A stretch of 64,000 nucleotides of DNA from Flavobacterium ajazii (lineage in GTDB: Bacteria > Bacteroidota > Bacteroidia > Flavobacteriales > Flavobacteriaceae). The notes below the pieces were generated by a model, which was not told the origin of the DNA, did not search any database, and saw only the letters and a program-made list of their open reading frames with translations. The DNA lies in assembly GCF_010614725.1 (NCBI RefSeq), contig NZ_JAAEHL010000018.1:1-64000 (forward strand). Reading direction: 5' to 3'. Shown piece after piece: positions 36,301-44,940 of this stretch (within the stretch, counting starts at the first letter, position 1; every line of letters starts with the position of its first letter). Both the position numbers and the translations under genes were made by a program.

Positions 36301-36993
36301 CCTGACACTGGCCAGTTTGGTTTTTCCTGATTTTGAAATATAACTGTAATGCAATTCAAAAGGATTACGATTCGGGTTTGCTTTGTAAATATCACCTCCT
36401 CTGGTTCCGAGCCAAATGATGTTTTCGTTATCTATAAAAAAAGTTGTCACATAATCGTCCAATAAACTTCCGGGCTGGCTTATATCAGCAGTATAATGAA
36501 ATTCTTTTCCGGAAAGAATATCCAATGAAGTCAGCAGATGCGAAGACAAATAATAACGTTTTCCGTTAACAGCTCTGGATTTGTTTAAAGTATTGGAATT
36601 GCTGCTTAATTTCGAAATTATACTCTTTGGAACAGCTTTCGCATCAATTACACGAAATGTATTCAATTGATAGTTAAACCGGGCATATTTATGATCGAAT
36701 GTCAAAAACCAAAGCCCGAGTTTTTGATCTGAAACGATATTACGGATTCGGTTATTGGGCAACGAACTATTGTCTGAAGATTTGTGGTAATAATAATTGA
36801 ACGTTTTGCCATCGTATCGGTAAGCTCCGTTCCAGCTCCCAAACCAGATATACCCGATAGAATCCTTGGCAATACCATGAATCGAAGTACTGGGATCTGT
36901 GTCCTGCCCGGAAATCTTTTCAAAAAAGAGTTCCTGCCCGAAACAATTTAGTCCAAACACAAAACAAAATAAAACGAGTCCTTTTCTGTACAT
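33340..36993 (-). CDS. Hybrid two-component system regulator (HTCS) of a glycan locus
   Basis: A single-chain sensor and regulator of about 1217 residues. I choose the ATG at 36993 because the frame before it opens only with TTG. A signal peptide (FCFVFGLNCFGQ) is followed by many beta-propeller repeats (IWFGSWNGAYRYDG, IWLGTRGGDIY, IWLGTDEG, IWIGGVNGLEYY, LWVGLYNGIARI, VWVGTSEGLYKI) and a Y_Y_Y domain (YEYQLEGYEDNWIKTNS). One membrane helix (LFLILLLGVIYWVF), HisKA (FFTHISHDLKTPLTLI), the ATPase domain (DNGVGI, GIGLSL), a receiver (LLIVEDNP, DIIVSDIMMPEMEG) and a C-terminal AraC-type helix-turn-helix domain complete it. Such proteins bind oligosaccharides in the periplasm and activate nearby glycan genes, here probably the fucose/galactose module. 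Confidence 0.95.
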   Translation of the reverse strand: MYRKGLVLFCFVFGLNCFGQELFFEKISGQDTDPSTSIHGIAKDSIGYIWFGSWNGAYRYDGKTFNYYYHKSSDNSSLPNNRIRNIVSDQKLGLWFLTFDHKYARFNYQLNTFRVIDAKAVPKSIISKLSSNSNTLNKSRAVNGKRYYLSSHLLTSLDILSGKEFHYTADISQPGSLLDDYVTTFFIDNENIIWLGTRGGDIYKANPNRNPFELHYSYISKSGKTKLASVRAILKVENEIWLGTDEGVLIYNKQVINYNHPFYKSKSKINQVRTLLRDNKGGIWIGGVNGLEYYNPKSNQTKPIINKVLYPKLETWSVFAMEAYENDILWVGLYNGIARINLSNETVVFYDLAKQIEKRSVMDILAIDKQKLWLATEGNGIIQLKISNKSDVIYDTSFNVFRSGSAINKKISGSIIYALQKDKRGNVWVGTSEGLYKIKLTSNPMQAENVQLQSGLPNTYISSITDDNEGNIWIAHKEGISKVNEVSGEISNYQKKDQYSSWRFLERALYKDPKSNTIYFGAKNGYVAFNPKDIKTISKPNKLILKSLYVSNQEVIPMDTIFGKPILSKILSQTKSIDLDYENRSFMVELASFNYRDTRKEVYEYQLEGYEDNWIKTNSNKISFNKVPPGNYTLRVRLVSDTKNVSVAELDIHISAPWYGSWWFRGLFLILLLGVIYWVFKEILYRERLKNEIEQERLNAERQEALNREKIEFFTHISHDLKTPLTLIADPLKRLMEDKVAPEDKAVYFSMINRNMQHLTRLIHQILDFRKSETGKLKLNASSQDFSAFAAACYATFQFIAEKRNIKFSLHLKEEELFCYLDFEKAEQIIINLLSNAFQYTADGGEISFSVRLNNEKSIIEIVIEDNGVGIEASELEKIFEPFNTIGTNPFYGYSSGIGLSLTRNLVTFLKGTISIESEPDKGTRATIKLPCQKVENEWFTSVSSEVISVNDYKKENTEDIVSTDSDTLKPSLLIVEDNPDVQLYLDKELSKDYFLIQEYDGKKGLEAAIKYVPDIIVSDIMMPEMEGTDFCRELKSNENTSHIPLIFLTAKGSDMDQIEGYNLGAEAYVMKPFNVEVLNAQIKSVLENRIILQNRLAGIKEINQLQEEVPDLDNQFLEKVIEKIMLHIEDTEFNSEELAQVLGISQRQLYRKLKGISGNTVHEFITKVKMNEAENLLRNSDLNVSQIAYKLGFSEPSNFSRTFSKYFGCSPSQFVK

Positions 36994-37098
36994 CTTTAAA
37001 AGCAAAAAAACGTTATTAAGCGAAACGTAAAATTATGCTAATATTTGAATAATGCAATTTGAAAATTTGGATACTCTTTTTTGAAAAGATTAACTGAT

Positions 37099-38529
37099 CT
37101 AACAAATTTTTACAACATCCATATTAAGAAATTTACCTAATTTATCGATTTTTTCAGCTATATGACCTATGCCTACAGCGCAGTGGTGTGCGGGTCCATA
37201 ACTATTCCACTGATTTACAAACTGCCTTGCTCCTATTGAAAATTTATATCTGCTATTCGTGTTACCAATCTGTAATATTGGTCCGGGAACTGAATCACCT
37301 TCTGCCACAAGCATTAATAATTTTCCTCCTTTCTGTTCTACTATTGAAAGCAATGTTACGGGACCATTTTTTACGGACATTTCAACAGACAATCCTTTTC
37401 CAACTTTTCCATGGTATACTTTTAAAGGACGAACTTTAGTTTTTCCCTCTGCAATAGCAATATGACCCGGACCATCATGTCCCATTAGAACTACATCATC
37501 ATTATAATCCATAGCATAATATTCTGTAAAAGAACCTCCGGCACCAAAACTGTCCATGATTTTCATAGCCTGTGCATTCTTAATCTCATATTCTCCCGCA
37601 ACAGGTATTCCGTTTGCCGTTAAAAGTGAATTGCCTAATATTATGGAGGAAATAGCATCTTCATTTTCAGGATTGCCCGTGCCCTTATAGTAATATGCAA
37701 GTGAACCTAACTTATAATACGCTGCTAATTTATCTAATGCAACAGAAGTAACAGCTGCATCTTTAAGTGCATCTGGTTCACAATCGTCCTGAATATCAAA
37801 TTTTTCTTTGAACAATTCTAATCTGTTTTTGATTTCAATTGGCGTCACTTCTTTTCGAAAAGCCACAAGTTCCTCGACCTCAATCAATTCAATATGCCCG
37901 CCGAAATAAGCGTATTGAAGCGTTAAATCAGTATAAATATCAAGCATACCGCTATAATAATGTCCCATACATCCCAACCTGTTATAAGCCATTGTATACG
38001 CCACTTTTGCTGCTTCAATCCATTGAGAAACTTCATCCCAGCACTGTGGATCATTTCTAAGCATTCCGGTTATTTGATGAAATTTAATCCCTACTCTGTT
38101 AAAAACATTCGCTATTTCCGGAACAGGACATGCAGAACAATGAGCAAGCCATTCTCCGGTCATCGCAGTCCTGTCTTTCATCGAATTAAAACTTTCATAA
38201 TCAATAGCTGCTTCAGGAGACAAATTCAATATAATCACAGGAACTCCAAGTCTTTGCACCACCGGAAGAACTGTAGAGGATAAAGCATAAGTGCTCACAT
38301 ATAAAAAGACAATTGAAACATCTGATCGCTTAAACAATTTTCCTGCTTCGAATGCTTTATCTATTGAATCTACAAGACCTGCATTTACAATATTGGGATG
38401 GATAGCTCTTATATTTTCAGAAACTTCCCAGAGATAATTGTGAAGTCTTTCTTCTAAACCGTTAAACTGCGGCCAGTAAGTATCTAAACCTATCCCAAAT
38501 AAACCAATACGAAAATCAACTGCTGCCAT
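37099..38529 (-). CDS. L-fucose/L-arabinose isomerase family protein
   Basis: A 476-residue cytoplasmic protein of the fucose/arabinose isomerase fold. The N-terminal Rossmann-like part (RIGLFGIGLDTYWPQF, SIVFLYVSTYALSSTVLPVVQ) is followed by a catalytic region with PVAGEYEIKNAQAMKIM, SFTEYYAMDYNDDVVLMGHDGPGHIA and a late HHCAVGIGHIAE. The two glutamates and two histidines are placed like the metal ligands of AraA. It would interconvert an aldose and its ketose. Beside GH29 and a mutarotase gene, L-fucose is a reasonable substrate, but L-arabinose or another sugar is possible. It is divergent from an AraC regulator. Confidence 0.8.
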   Translation of the reverse strand: MAAVDFRIGLFGIGLDTYWPQFNGLEERLHNYLWEVSENIRAIHPNIVNAGLVDSIDKAFEAGKLFKRSDVSIVFLYVSTYALSSTVLPVVQRLGVPVIILNLSPEAAIDYESFNSMKDRTAMTGEWLAHCSACPVPEIANVFNRVGIKFHQITGMLRNDPQCWDEVSQWIEAAKVAYTMAYNRLGCMGHYYSGMLDIYTDLTLQYAYFGGHIELIEVEELVAFRKEVTPIEIKNRLELFKEKFDIQDDCEPDALKDAAVTSVALDKLAAYYKLGSLAYYYKGTGNPENEDAISSIILGNSLLTANGIPVAGEYEIKNAQAMKIMDSFGAGGSFTEYYAMDYNDDVVLMGHDGPGHIAIAEGKTKVRPLKVYHGKVGKGLSVEMSVKNGPVTLLSIVEQKGGKLLMLVAEGDSVPGPILQIGNTNSRYKFSIGARQFVNQWNSYGPAHHCAVGIGHIAEKIDKLGKFLNMDVVKIC

Positions 38530-38571
38530 TATTTTTAAATTTTATTTTTAATTAAAATGCTCTCTGTTTTG

Positions 38572-38579
38572 CAAATATA
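38572..38579 (-). promoter_or_regulatory. Candidate -7 box for the isomerase gene
   Basis: The reverse strand reads TATATTTG, a perfect TAnnTTTG, about 43 bases upstream of the isomerase start codon in the gap shared with the divergent AraC gene. A TTTG lies further upstream but at a wider than usual spacing, as is common for activated promoters. Confidence 0.45.
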
Positions 38580-38644
38580 TTTAGGACGGCTGTCTTCATT
38601 AAATAACAAAATGATATATTAGATGTAGTTTTTGATAAAAGAAT

Positions 38645-39532
38645 ATGAACAATTATTTTAAATATTTACCCGTTAATAAAGACTTCAGCAGCTGGGGCAT
38701 CAATGTATTGAATGCCGGTTATGGCAAAATCAATGCAGAAGTAGATTATCCTTCACAAGAGCATCCGTCTGATCATTATTTCAGCTGGGAAACAGGACGA
38801 ATATTAGATGAGTTTCAGGTTGTGTATATTTCTTCAGGATGTGGTCTTTTTGAATCTGCATCAGCAGGAACTGTAAAAATAGAAGCCGGAAGTATTTTAT
38901 TCTTATTCCCCTACGAATGGCATAGATTTAAACCTGTCGAAGGAACGGGCTGGGAAGAATACTGGATCGGATTCAACGGAAAACTTGCCCGCAGGCTTTT
39001 AAAAAAAAGCTTTTTATCTAAAGAAAATCCAATTCTGAATGTTGGTTTTCAGGAACAGATACAATCACTTTATATAGAAATTATCGAGCAGATAAAAAAC
39101 GAATTTACCGGTTATCAACCACAGGTTTCCGGTGCTTTACTGCATTTAATAGGCACAATTTATTCTCTTAATAAACAGAAATCAATTAGATTAAATTCTA
39201 AAGACAATGATTTAATGAAAGAAGCAGTACAAAAAATTAGAAATCATATTTACAGTAGTGTTTCAATTACTGAACTAAGCAGCGAAATGAATATGGGTTA
39301 TTCTTCTTTTCGGAAGTCATTTAAACAATATACCGGCCTGGCACCAAACCAATATTTATTACAGCTTAAAATTGACAAGGCAAAACTAATGCTCAGTACA
39401 ACAAAAAAAACGGTAAAGGAAATAACTTTTGAACTGGGATTTGAATCAGCATCCTATTTTTCTAAAATTTTTAAAACAAAAACCGGTGTTTCTCCAGAGA
39501 GATTTAGAAAAAGTACTTATACAGGGAATTAA
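38645..39532 (+). CDS. AraC-family transcriptional regulator
   Basis: A 295-residue regulator. The N-terminal cupin-type sensing arm includes FQVVYISSGCGLFES, KIEAGSILFLFPYEWHRFKP and EEYWIGFNG. The C-terminal DNA-binding domain has two helix-turn-helix motifs (ITELSSEMNMGYSSFRKSFK and VKEITFELGFESASYFSKIF) and the family ending TGVSPERFR. It is transcribed away from the isomerase gene, from which 115 bases separate it, so it probably senses a sugar and controls that promoter. Confidence 0.92.
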   Translation: MNNYFKYLPVNKDFSSWGINVLNAGYGKINAEVDYPSQEHPSDHYFSWETGRILDEFQVVYISSGCGLFESASAGTVKIEAGSILFLFPYEWHRFKPVEGTGWEEYWIGFNGKLARRLLKKSFLSKENPILNVGFQEQIQSLYIEIIEQIKNEFTGYQPQVSGALLHLIGTIYSLNKQKSIRLNSKDNDLMKEAVQKIRNHIYSSVSITELSSEMNMGYSSFRKSFKQYTGLAPNQYLLQLKIDKAKLMLSTTKKTVKEITFELGFESASYFSKIFKTKTGVSPERFRKSTYTGN

Positions 39533-39597
39533 GTCTTTTTAATAATTTGTTTTTGATTTATTGAAATTTATACCTGTTGGGTGAAATTATCAAAAAG

Positions 39598-39713
39598 GTC
39601 AGTTCGAGTGTTTTTTGCGTAATAAAATGAAGCAAAAAATGTATTCATAACTGCTTTGATGATAAATTTTCTTGTTCTCGATACTATTTCTAACGAAAAT
39701 CACTCGAACTGAC
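39598..39713. repeat. MITE-like element with 13-bp terminal inverted repeats
   Basis: GTCAGTTCGAGTG (39598-39610) and CACTCGAACTGAC (39701-39713) are perfect inverted repeats bounding 116 bases without coding capacity. The inner flanks are also partly inverted (TTTTTTGCG against CGAAAAT). It lies between convergent genes. This TCAGTTCGAGTG end is of a kind widespread between genes in flavobacteria, as far as I recall. Confidence 0.75.
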
Positions 39714-39755
39714 GAAAATTTACAATCAAAAACAATTTGACTAAACGGGTTCTTG

Positions 39756-40100
39756 CTATACTAATTTATAAATCTGCTCCATGGGCAGCCATTTTTCTCC
39801 TTCTTTAGCTCCCGGAGGTGCCTGCTGAAATTTCCACATCAATTCTTCCCATTCCTGAACGTTTGGATTGGCAGCATCCATCATTAATTTGCGTTCAGGA
39901 CTAAAGGTTTCATCTACTTCCATAATCATAAATAAGCGGTTGGCGAGGATGTAAATTTCCATGTCTGTAATTCCTGAATCTTTAATACTTTTTGTTATTT
40001 CAGGTCTAATATTATTCTTAGCATGATAATTTTTATACATTTCTATCAACTCTGTATTATCAATTAAGTCACAGGCATAGCATAGTCTTTTTGCACTCAT
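39756..40100 (-). CDS. L-rhamnose/L-fucose mutarotase family protein
   Basis: A 114-residue protein of the RhaM/DUF718 type: MSAKRLCYACDLI, YKNYHAKNNIRPEITKSIKD with the probable catalytic histidine, MEIYILANRLFMIMEVDE, and the ending WKFQQAPPGAKEGEKWLPME. It would speed exchange between alpha and beta anomers of a 6-deoxy sugar in the cytoplasm. It is 19 bases downstream of the GH97 gene in the GH29-GH97-mutarotase operon, so L-fucose is a likelier substrate here than L-rhamnose. Confidence 0.88.
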   Translation of the reverse strand: MSAKRLCYACDLIDNTELIEMYKNYHAKNNIRPEITKSIKDSGITDMEIYILANRLFMIMEVDETFSPERKLMMDAANPNVQEWEELMWKFQQAPPGAKEGEKWLPMEQIYKLV

Positions 40101-40119
40101 AAATTACTTTAATATAGAT

Positions 40120-42039
40120 TTATTTTTCCAGAACAGCTGTAAACCCGCCTCTGGCGAGACATTCAATGTTCAGCAAATCTCCTCTTTTTACTTTTTTGGT
40201 TTCAACAGTAAATGATGTATCTTTTTCTCCATCTTTAATTAGCTTTAATTTAAAAACACCTTTACCGAGAAAATCGAAGTTAATTTTTAATGTCTGCGAT
40301 TGATCTTTGCCATTAAGACCTCCTAAATACCATAGTTTTCCTTTTTTTCTGGCAATGATAACACGCTCTCCCGGATAACCATCGACAAGTTTGGTATCAT
40401 CCCAGCTCACAGGGACATTTTTCAGAAATTCTTTAGGTTCTAAAGGCAAATCATTATAAGCTTTTGGCGTGTCGGCAAAATGCTGAAAACCCGATTCAAA
40501 AACAACCGATAAGGCAAGTTCATGCGCATAAGATGTAATATGAGGATGCTGAGAATCTGAAAAAGTTACCGGAGTGTAATCCATTGAGCCAATTACGTTA
40601 CGGGTAAAAGGGAGCGTTGCATTATGCGCAGCGGCCTTAGTGGTAAGTGTTGGTTTATTATTATACCATTCTGCTCCGTACACCGCTTCAGTTGTCATCA
40701 GGTTGGGATACGTTCTGGACCAGCCTCGGGGAACTGTTGCTCCATGAAAATTTACCATTAAATTATATCGGGCAGCATCTTTTAAAATATCTATGTAATA
40801 TTTCATCATGTCCTGCTGGTCACCGGCAAAAAAATCAACTTTAATTCCGTATACACCAATTTTATTAAGCCAGCTAAATTCTTTCTCTCTCTTTTCGGAT
40901 GTTAATAAATGATCAACGGGAGTTGGCTCAAGCCAGGATGTTCCTGAATTATACCACATCATAGGCTTAATACCTTTATTTTTTGCATAATTTACAGCAT
41001 CAACTAAATTTCCGCCGTTATTCATCACATCCCATTCCCAGTCAATTAAAGTATAAGGCCATTTCATTGCTACAGCTAAATCGGTATATTCAGCTACCTT
41101 TTTATAATCTTTGGATCCGTGATTATTAGCCCAGTAATTCCAGGAAACTGCCCCTGGTTTTATCCAGTTAGTTTCTTTTAACTGATTTGGTTCACTAACA
41201 TCCGTAATTAAAGTCGATTCGACAACATCAGACAATTTACCAATCATTATAGTATGCCATTGTGAATTCCATGGCAAATTTGTTTTAACTCCTGTTTGTT
41301 TAAAATTATCTCTTGGCGAAGCATAAGTTACTTTATACTCATTCGGATTCTTCAAATTACTCAATTTAGCAGCGCAATTATTTTCTGTAATATCTGCTTC
41401 AGAAATCAACATCCAGGCAGGATTATTATTTGATTTGAATAAGGCTGGAAAGCCCCATTCCTGCTTTTTGCTATTTGCTTTGCCATTCTCTGAAAAAGGA
41501 AAAAAATCTTCATACGACTCTGTGTATTCCTGTAACCAACGATTTGTACCAGAAGGAAAAACATAAGTTGTGGTTTCATCAATAATATTCACTAATGAAT
41601 TTGTTTTGTCGATGAATTCATAACGAAATGCCACACCATCATTATAGACCCTAAAAACAACATTCAAAGGTTTCTTATTTGAATTCACATATTGAAAAAC
41701 CTTCTCATTACCTAAATTTGCGCATACTTTTCGTTTGCCTGAAATCATTTCATATTTTTGGTTCACCTCTCTAACTTTAGATTCATTTACAAATTTCAGG
41801 TTATCCGTAAACTGCTGATCTTCCCTTAGAATTCCCATTGGCGAATTGGGTAATACTTCCGTATATTCTAATTTGTTTTTATACAAAATTTTAAAATATA
41901 CTTTTCCAAACAAGGCATCAACTGATTCTTTTTTTAAAGTAACAATTACCTTAATTTTTTTATTTGGTGACAAAATTTCCTGAGCATCAATTTCAAATAC
42001 GCAGGAAAGAAGCAGAAATATTAAGCAGATATTTTTCAT
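40120..42039 (-). CDS. GH97 glycoside hydrolase (retaining type, alpha-galactosidase-like)
   Basis: A 639-residue protein with a signal peptide (1-20, EIDAQ). The N-terminal beta-sandwich is followed by a barrel with PGAVSWNYWANN, YTLIDWEWDVM, IKPMMWYNSGTSW, and GIKVDFFAGDQQ (D402). In GH97 an aspartate at this barrel position, as in KVDFF, is the mark of the retaining branch that includes alpha-galactosidases, while the inverting alpha-glucosidases use glutamates elsewhere. The C-terminal beta domain ends ARGGFTAVLEK. It is the middle gene of a three-gene operon with a fucosidase and a mutarotase. Confidence 0.88.
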   Translation of the reverse strand: MKNICLIFLLLSCVFEIDAQEILSPNKKIKVIVTLKKESVDALFGKVYFKILYKNKLEYTEVLPNSPMGILREDQQFTDNLKFVNESKVREVNQKYEMISGKRKVCANLGNEKVFQYVNSNKKPLNVVFRVYNDGVAFRYEFIDKTNSLVNIIDETTTYVFPSGTNRWLQEYTESYEDFFPFSENGKANSKKQEWGFPALFKSNNNPAWMLISEADITENNCAAKLSNLKNPNEYKVTYASPRDNFKQTGVKTNLPWNSQWHTIMIGKLSDVVESTLITDVSEPNQLKETNWIKPGAVSWNYWANNHGSKDYKKVAEYTDLAVAMKWPYTLIDWEWDVMNNGGNLVDAVNYAKNKGIKPMMWYNSGTSWLEPTPVDHLLTSEKREKEFSWLNKIGVYGIKVDFFAGDQQDMMKYYIDILKDAARYNLMVNFHGATVPRGWSRTYPNLMTTEAVYGAEWYNNKPTLTTKAAAHNATLPFTRNVIGSMDYTPVTFSDSQHPHITSYAHELALSVVFESGFQHFADTPKAYNDLPLEPKEFLKNVPVSWDDTKLVDGYPGERVIIARKKGKLWYLGGLNGKDQSQTLKINFDFLGKGVFKLKLIKDGEKDTSFTVETKKVKRGDLLNIECLARGGFTAVLEK

Positions 42040-42075
42040 TATTCATTATTTTCATTCATATTCGAAATTGACTAT

Positions 42076-43728
42076 TTATGAAATAATCTCTAATGCATTC
42101 GCAAAAGAAGCCTCCGGTTTTTGATTTGGGAACCGAACTTCTAAACCATTATTATGTTGGGTAAACTGAAGCTTTTCTCCTGTACTCACCAATTTTACTC
42201 GTTTTATGCTTTTCGTATAATAACCAGCTTCCTTTCCTAAACTTTTAATCAAAACAGAACCGTTTTCCGGCCAGGCCATTACGGTAGCATAAAGCTTTTT
42301 ATCTTTTTGAACAAAACGAATATCCTCTGATGTATATGGTTTTCCTTTTCCTTCGTTAAACCCCTGTGCTTTTAATGCTCCGGTACTTGCCTGCTGCGGA
42401 CCTTCACCAAATATCTTCCATGGTCGTGTACCATAAATGCTCTCGCTGTTGACTTTCATCCAAACACCAATTTCTGTTACAATAGCACGCTCTAATTCGT
42501 CTATGCTTCCATCACCTCTTACCGGAATATTAAGCATCAAATTTCCGTTTTTACTCACCACATCTATTAGTGTATGAATAACTGTTTTAGCAGATTTATA
42601 ACGTTTGTTGTTATAAACTCCCCTGTCATAATGCCAGTTTCCAATGCAAGTATCGGTTTGCCATGGCAAAGGTTCAATTTCATTACTTTGACCTTTTTCG
42701 ATATCCCAAACTATAGCTTTTCGTTGCTGCTCCGTTAATATTTTGCCTGTAATAACTGCCTGAACTGTTTTGTTTTTCTTTAAACTTTTATTGTACAAAT
42801 GTGCTGCTATTCGTAAACCTGCATCACTAACAGGCCATAACGGCAAAGCAGTATCGTCAAAATAAATCATATCCGGATTGTACTTTTCGATCAGATCAAT
42901 TGTTCTGTCATGAAATTTTTCAGAATAAGCAGATGACGGTATTGAAGCTCCATCTGCCCAATCCCATTGACTGTGAACAGATGATTTATCAGAGGGTTTT
43001 GCACTTAAAGAATGATTTTGCGCATACAGCTCCTGAGGATCCAGACCTTCCCACCAGGTTCCTTTTCCGTCTGCCTTAGTCAGATTACCATCATAAGGAA
43101 CTCCTGCTAAAGGACCGTTTTTATCTGCCCCCTGAGCAGTATCAAACCAGTTCCAGGCATGTGCAGCATGAACGCTTACCGCAAAAGGCAAATTCGCCTT
43201 ACGGGCTGCTTTTTCCCAGCCGGCAATAATGTCTTTTTTAGGACCTATTTTAGTTGAATTCCAGTTGGGCTGAAACTTGCTGTCGTACAAATCTAAATTG
43301 TCGTGATGATTTGCCATTGCCATAAAATATTTAGCTCCGGCAGCTTTATACAAATTAACCAGTTCTTCAGGATTCCAGTTGTCTGCTTTCCAGATATTAA
43401 TTACATCTTTAAATCCAAATTTTGAAGGATGACCGTATTTTTCGACATGAAATTTATATTGCCTTGAACCTTCTTCATACATTCCTCTACCATACCAATC
43501 TCCTGCTTCAGGTTCACACTGAGGCCCCCAATGTGCCCACATTCCAAATTTAGCATCCCGAAACCAGTCTGGTACCTGATATTTTTCCAACGAATCCCAA
43601 GTAGGCTGAAAAGGTCCATCAATTACAGGTGGAATATCACTAAATATACGTGTCTGACTCAACAATGGGGATAAATAAACTCCGGCTAAGGCAGACATAC
43701 CTAATTTTAAAGCATTTCTTCTGTTCAT
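42076..43728 (-). CDS. GH29 alpha-L-fucosidase
   Basis: About 550 residues from the ATG at 43728. A further 18 residues are open to 43782, but the later start gives MNRRNALKLGMSALAGVYLS, an RR-containing export signal that may use the Tat pathway. The GH29 barrel shows WFRDAKFGMWAHWGPQCEPE, KYFMAMANHHDNLDLYDS and PDMIYFDDTALPLWP, whose aspartate is the expected nucleophile, then SKNGNLMLNIPVRGDGSID. It removes alpha-L-fucose in the periplasm. It heads the operon with GH97 (36-base gap) and the mutarotase, and is divergent from an AraC gene. Confidence 0.92.
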   Translation of the reverse strand: MNRRNALKLGMSALAGVYLSPLLSQTRIFSDIPPVIDGPFQPTWDSLEKYQVPDWFRDAKFGMWAHWGPQCEPEAGDWYGRGMYEEGSRQYKFHVEKYGHPSKFGFKDVINIWKADNWNPEELVNLYKAAGAKYFMAMANHHDNLDLYDSKFQPNWNSTKIGPKKDIIAGWEKAARKANLPFAVSVHAAHAWNWFDTAQGADKNGPLAGVPYDGNLTKADGKGTWWEGLDPQELYAQNHSLSAKPSDKSSVHSQWDWADGASIPSSAYSEKFHDRTIDLIEKYNPDMIYFDDTALPLWPVSDAGLRIAAHLYNKSLKKNKTVQAVITGKILTEQQRKAIVWDIEKGQSNEIEPLPWQTDTCIGNWHYDRGVYNNKRYKSAKTVIHTLIDVVSKNGNLMLNIPVRGDGSIDELERAIVTEIGVWMKVNSESIYGTRPWKIFGEGPQQASTGALKAQGFNEGKGKPYTSEDIRFVQKDKKLYATVMAWPENGSVLIKSLGKEAGYYTKSIKRVKLVSTGEKLQFTQHNNGLEVRFPNQKPEASFANALEIIS

Positions 43729-43886
43729 CTTTATATGGTTTGTTGATGATAAATTATATATTTCCGATTTTATCACTTTCATGATTCATTCATTTCAATA
43801 AAGAAACAAATTCATAAATTTTTATTATCATATATATTTTATCAATAAATTTGATTATTGATTATTTTTTACAACTATAATTAACA

Positions 43887-43894
43887 CAAATGTA
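43887..43894 (-). promoter_or_regulatory. Candidate -7 box for the GH29-GH97-mutarotase operon
   Basis: The reverse strand reads TACATTTG, a perfect TAnnTTTG, in the divergent gap before the fucosidase gene. No -33 TTG is seen at the usual distance, which would suit a promoter that needs an activator. The leader would be about 150 bases. Confidence 0.4.
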
Positions 43895-43964
43895 GCACGC
43901 ATAAGATATATACTTTTATCTAAAAACGATTTTTTATTACTCAAAAACGATTTTATAAATTATA

Positions 43965-44843
43965 ATGTCAAAAAATATCTTTAAATATTCCTTTTCATTA
44001 TTACACATTGATTATGTAAAACTCAATGACAACTGGAATTACTATAATGTTATTAGTCCTTACTATCGCTTATATTATATTGATGAAGGAATTGGCTTTA
44101 TTTCTGACAGTTTCGGTCAATTGACTTTAGAACCGGGGTATTTATACCTCATTCCGAGTTTTACAATCTGTAATTTGAACTGTGATGAGTATTTGAGCCA
44201 GTATTTTATTCAGTTCTTTGAAGAATCTGCTGACGGAATTTCTTTATTCAACAATAGCAGAAGCGTAATGAAACTGCCTGCATCTGAAATTGATATAATC
44301 CTTATCAAAAAGATGCTTCAAATTAATCCGGGAAGAGGAATTAACCGGTCGGATAACCCAAAAGTATATGAAAGAGAGGCCTATTATAAAGAATACAGGG
44401 CGTTAAATGATGCCATGAAACCAAATCTTAAATTTGAAAATCAAGGAATTATCCTTCAGCTAATTTCTCGGTTTCTAAGCACAAAGGACTTTAAAACCAA
44501 CCAACCGAAAATTTCATCTTCTAAAATACTTGATACGATGAGTTATGTGCAGATTAATTTAGACAAAAACATTACGGTCTCACAATTAGCTAAAAGAGTA
44601 AATCAAAATCAGGATTATTTTTCAAAACAATTCATGCTTCATACCGGACAAAGACCCTTAAACTATATTCATGAAAAAAAGATCGAAAGAGCGCAATACC
44701 TAATTGCGACCACCAATAAAACTTTTTTAGAAATTGCTTTGGATACGGGATTCTCTAACCTGCCTCACTTTTCAAAAATATTCAAACAGATTGTAAGCCT
44801 TACTCCGGGGGAATATCGGAATCAAATAACTCATTTGAATTAA
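43965..44843 (+). CDS. AraC-family transcriptional regulator
   Basis: A 292-residue regulator with an N-terminal sensing arm (YRLYYIDEGIGFISDS, LTLEPGYLYLIPSFTICNL) and a C-terminal double helix-turn-helix domain (VSQLAKRVNQNQDYFSKQF, FLEIALDTGFSNLPHFSKIF) ending LTPGEYRNQ. It is divergent from the fucosidase operon, its most likely target. Its C-terminal domain is close to that of other glycan-locus AraC proteins. Confidence 0.92.
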   Translation: MSKNIFKYSFSLLHIDYVKLNDNWNYYNVISPYYRLYYIDEGIGFISDSFGQLTLEPGYLYLIPSFTICNLNCDEYLSQYFIQFFEESADGISLFNNSRSVMKLPASEIDIILIKKMLQINPGRGINRSDNPKVYEREAYYKEYRALNDAMKPNLKFENQGIILQLISRFLSTKDFKTNQPKISSSKILDTMSYVQINLDKNITVSQLAKRVNQNQDYFSKQFMLHTGQRPLNYIHEKKIERAQYLIATTNKTFLEIALDTGFSNLPHFSKIFKQIVSLTPGEYRNQITHLN

Positions 44844-44914
44844 GAGTCTGGTTTGCATTTAGAGCAAAATTAAATTAATTGTCAGGCGAAAACGAAGCAC
44901 TTTAGAATTCATAA

Positions 44915-44940
44915 GCCTTCGACTTCGCTCAGGATGACAC
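44915..44940. repeat. Dispersed repeat, CTTCGACTCCGCTCAG family, copy 3
   Basis: GCCTTCGACTTCGCTCAGGA followed by TGACAC. The ending AGGATGACA is the common variant of this repeat. It lies in the 343-base gap between the AraC and tetR genes, which otherwise holds only the tetR promoter and operator. Confidence 0.75.

Noticed and set aside
36994..37005. TTG start four codons upstream for the hybrid regulator
   Set aside because: The ATG at 36993 directly precedes a normal basic-hydrophobic signal peptide.
43729..43782. Upstream start of the fucosidase adding 18 residues
   Set aside because: The added residues (KVIKSEIYNLSSTNH...) would hide the RR export signal that begins at 43728.
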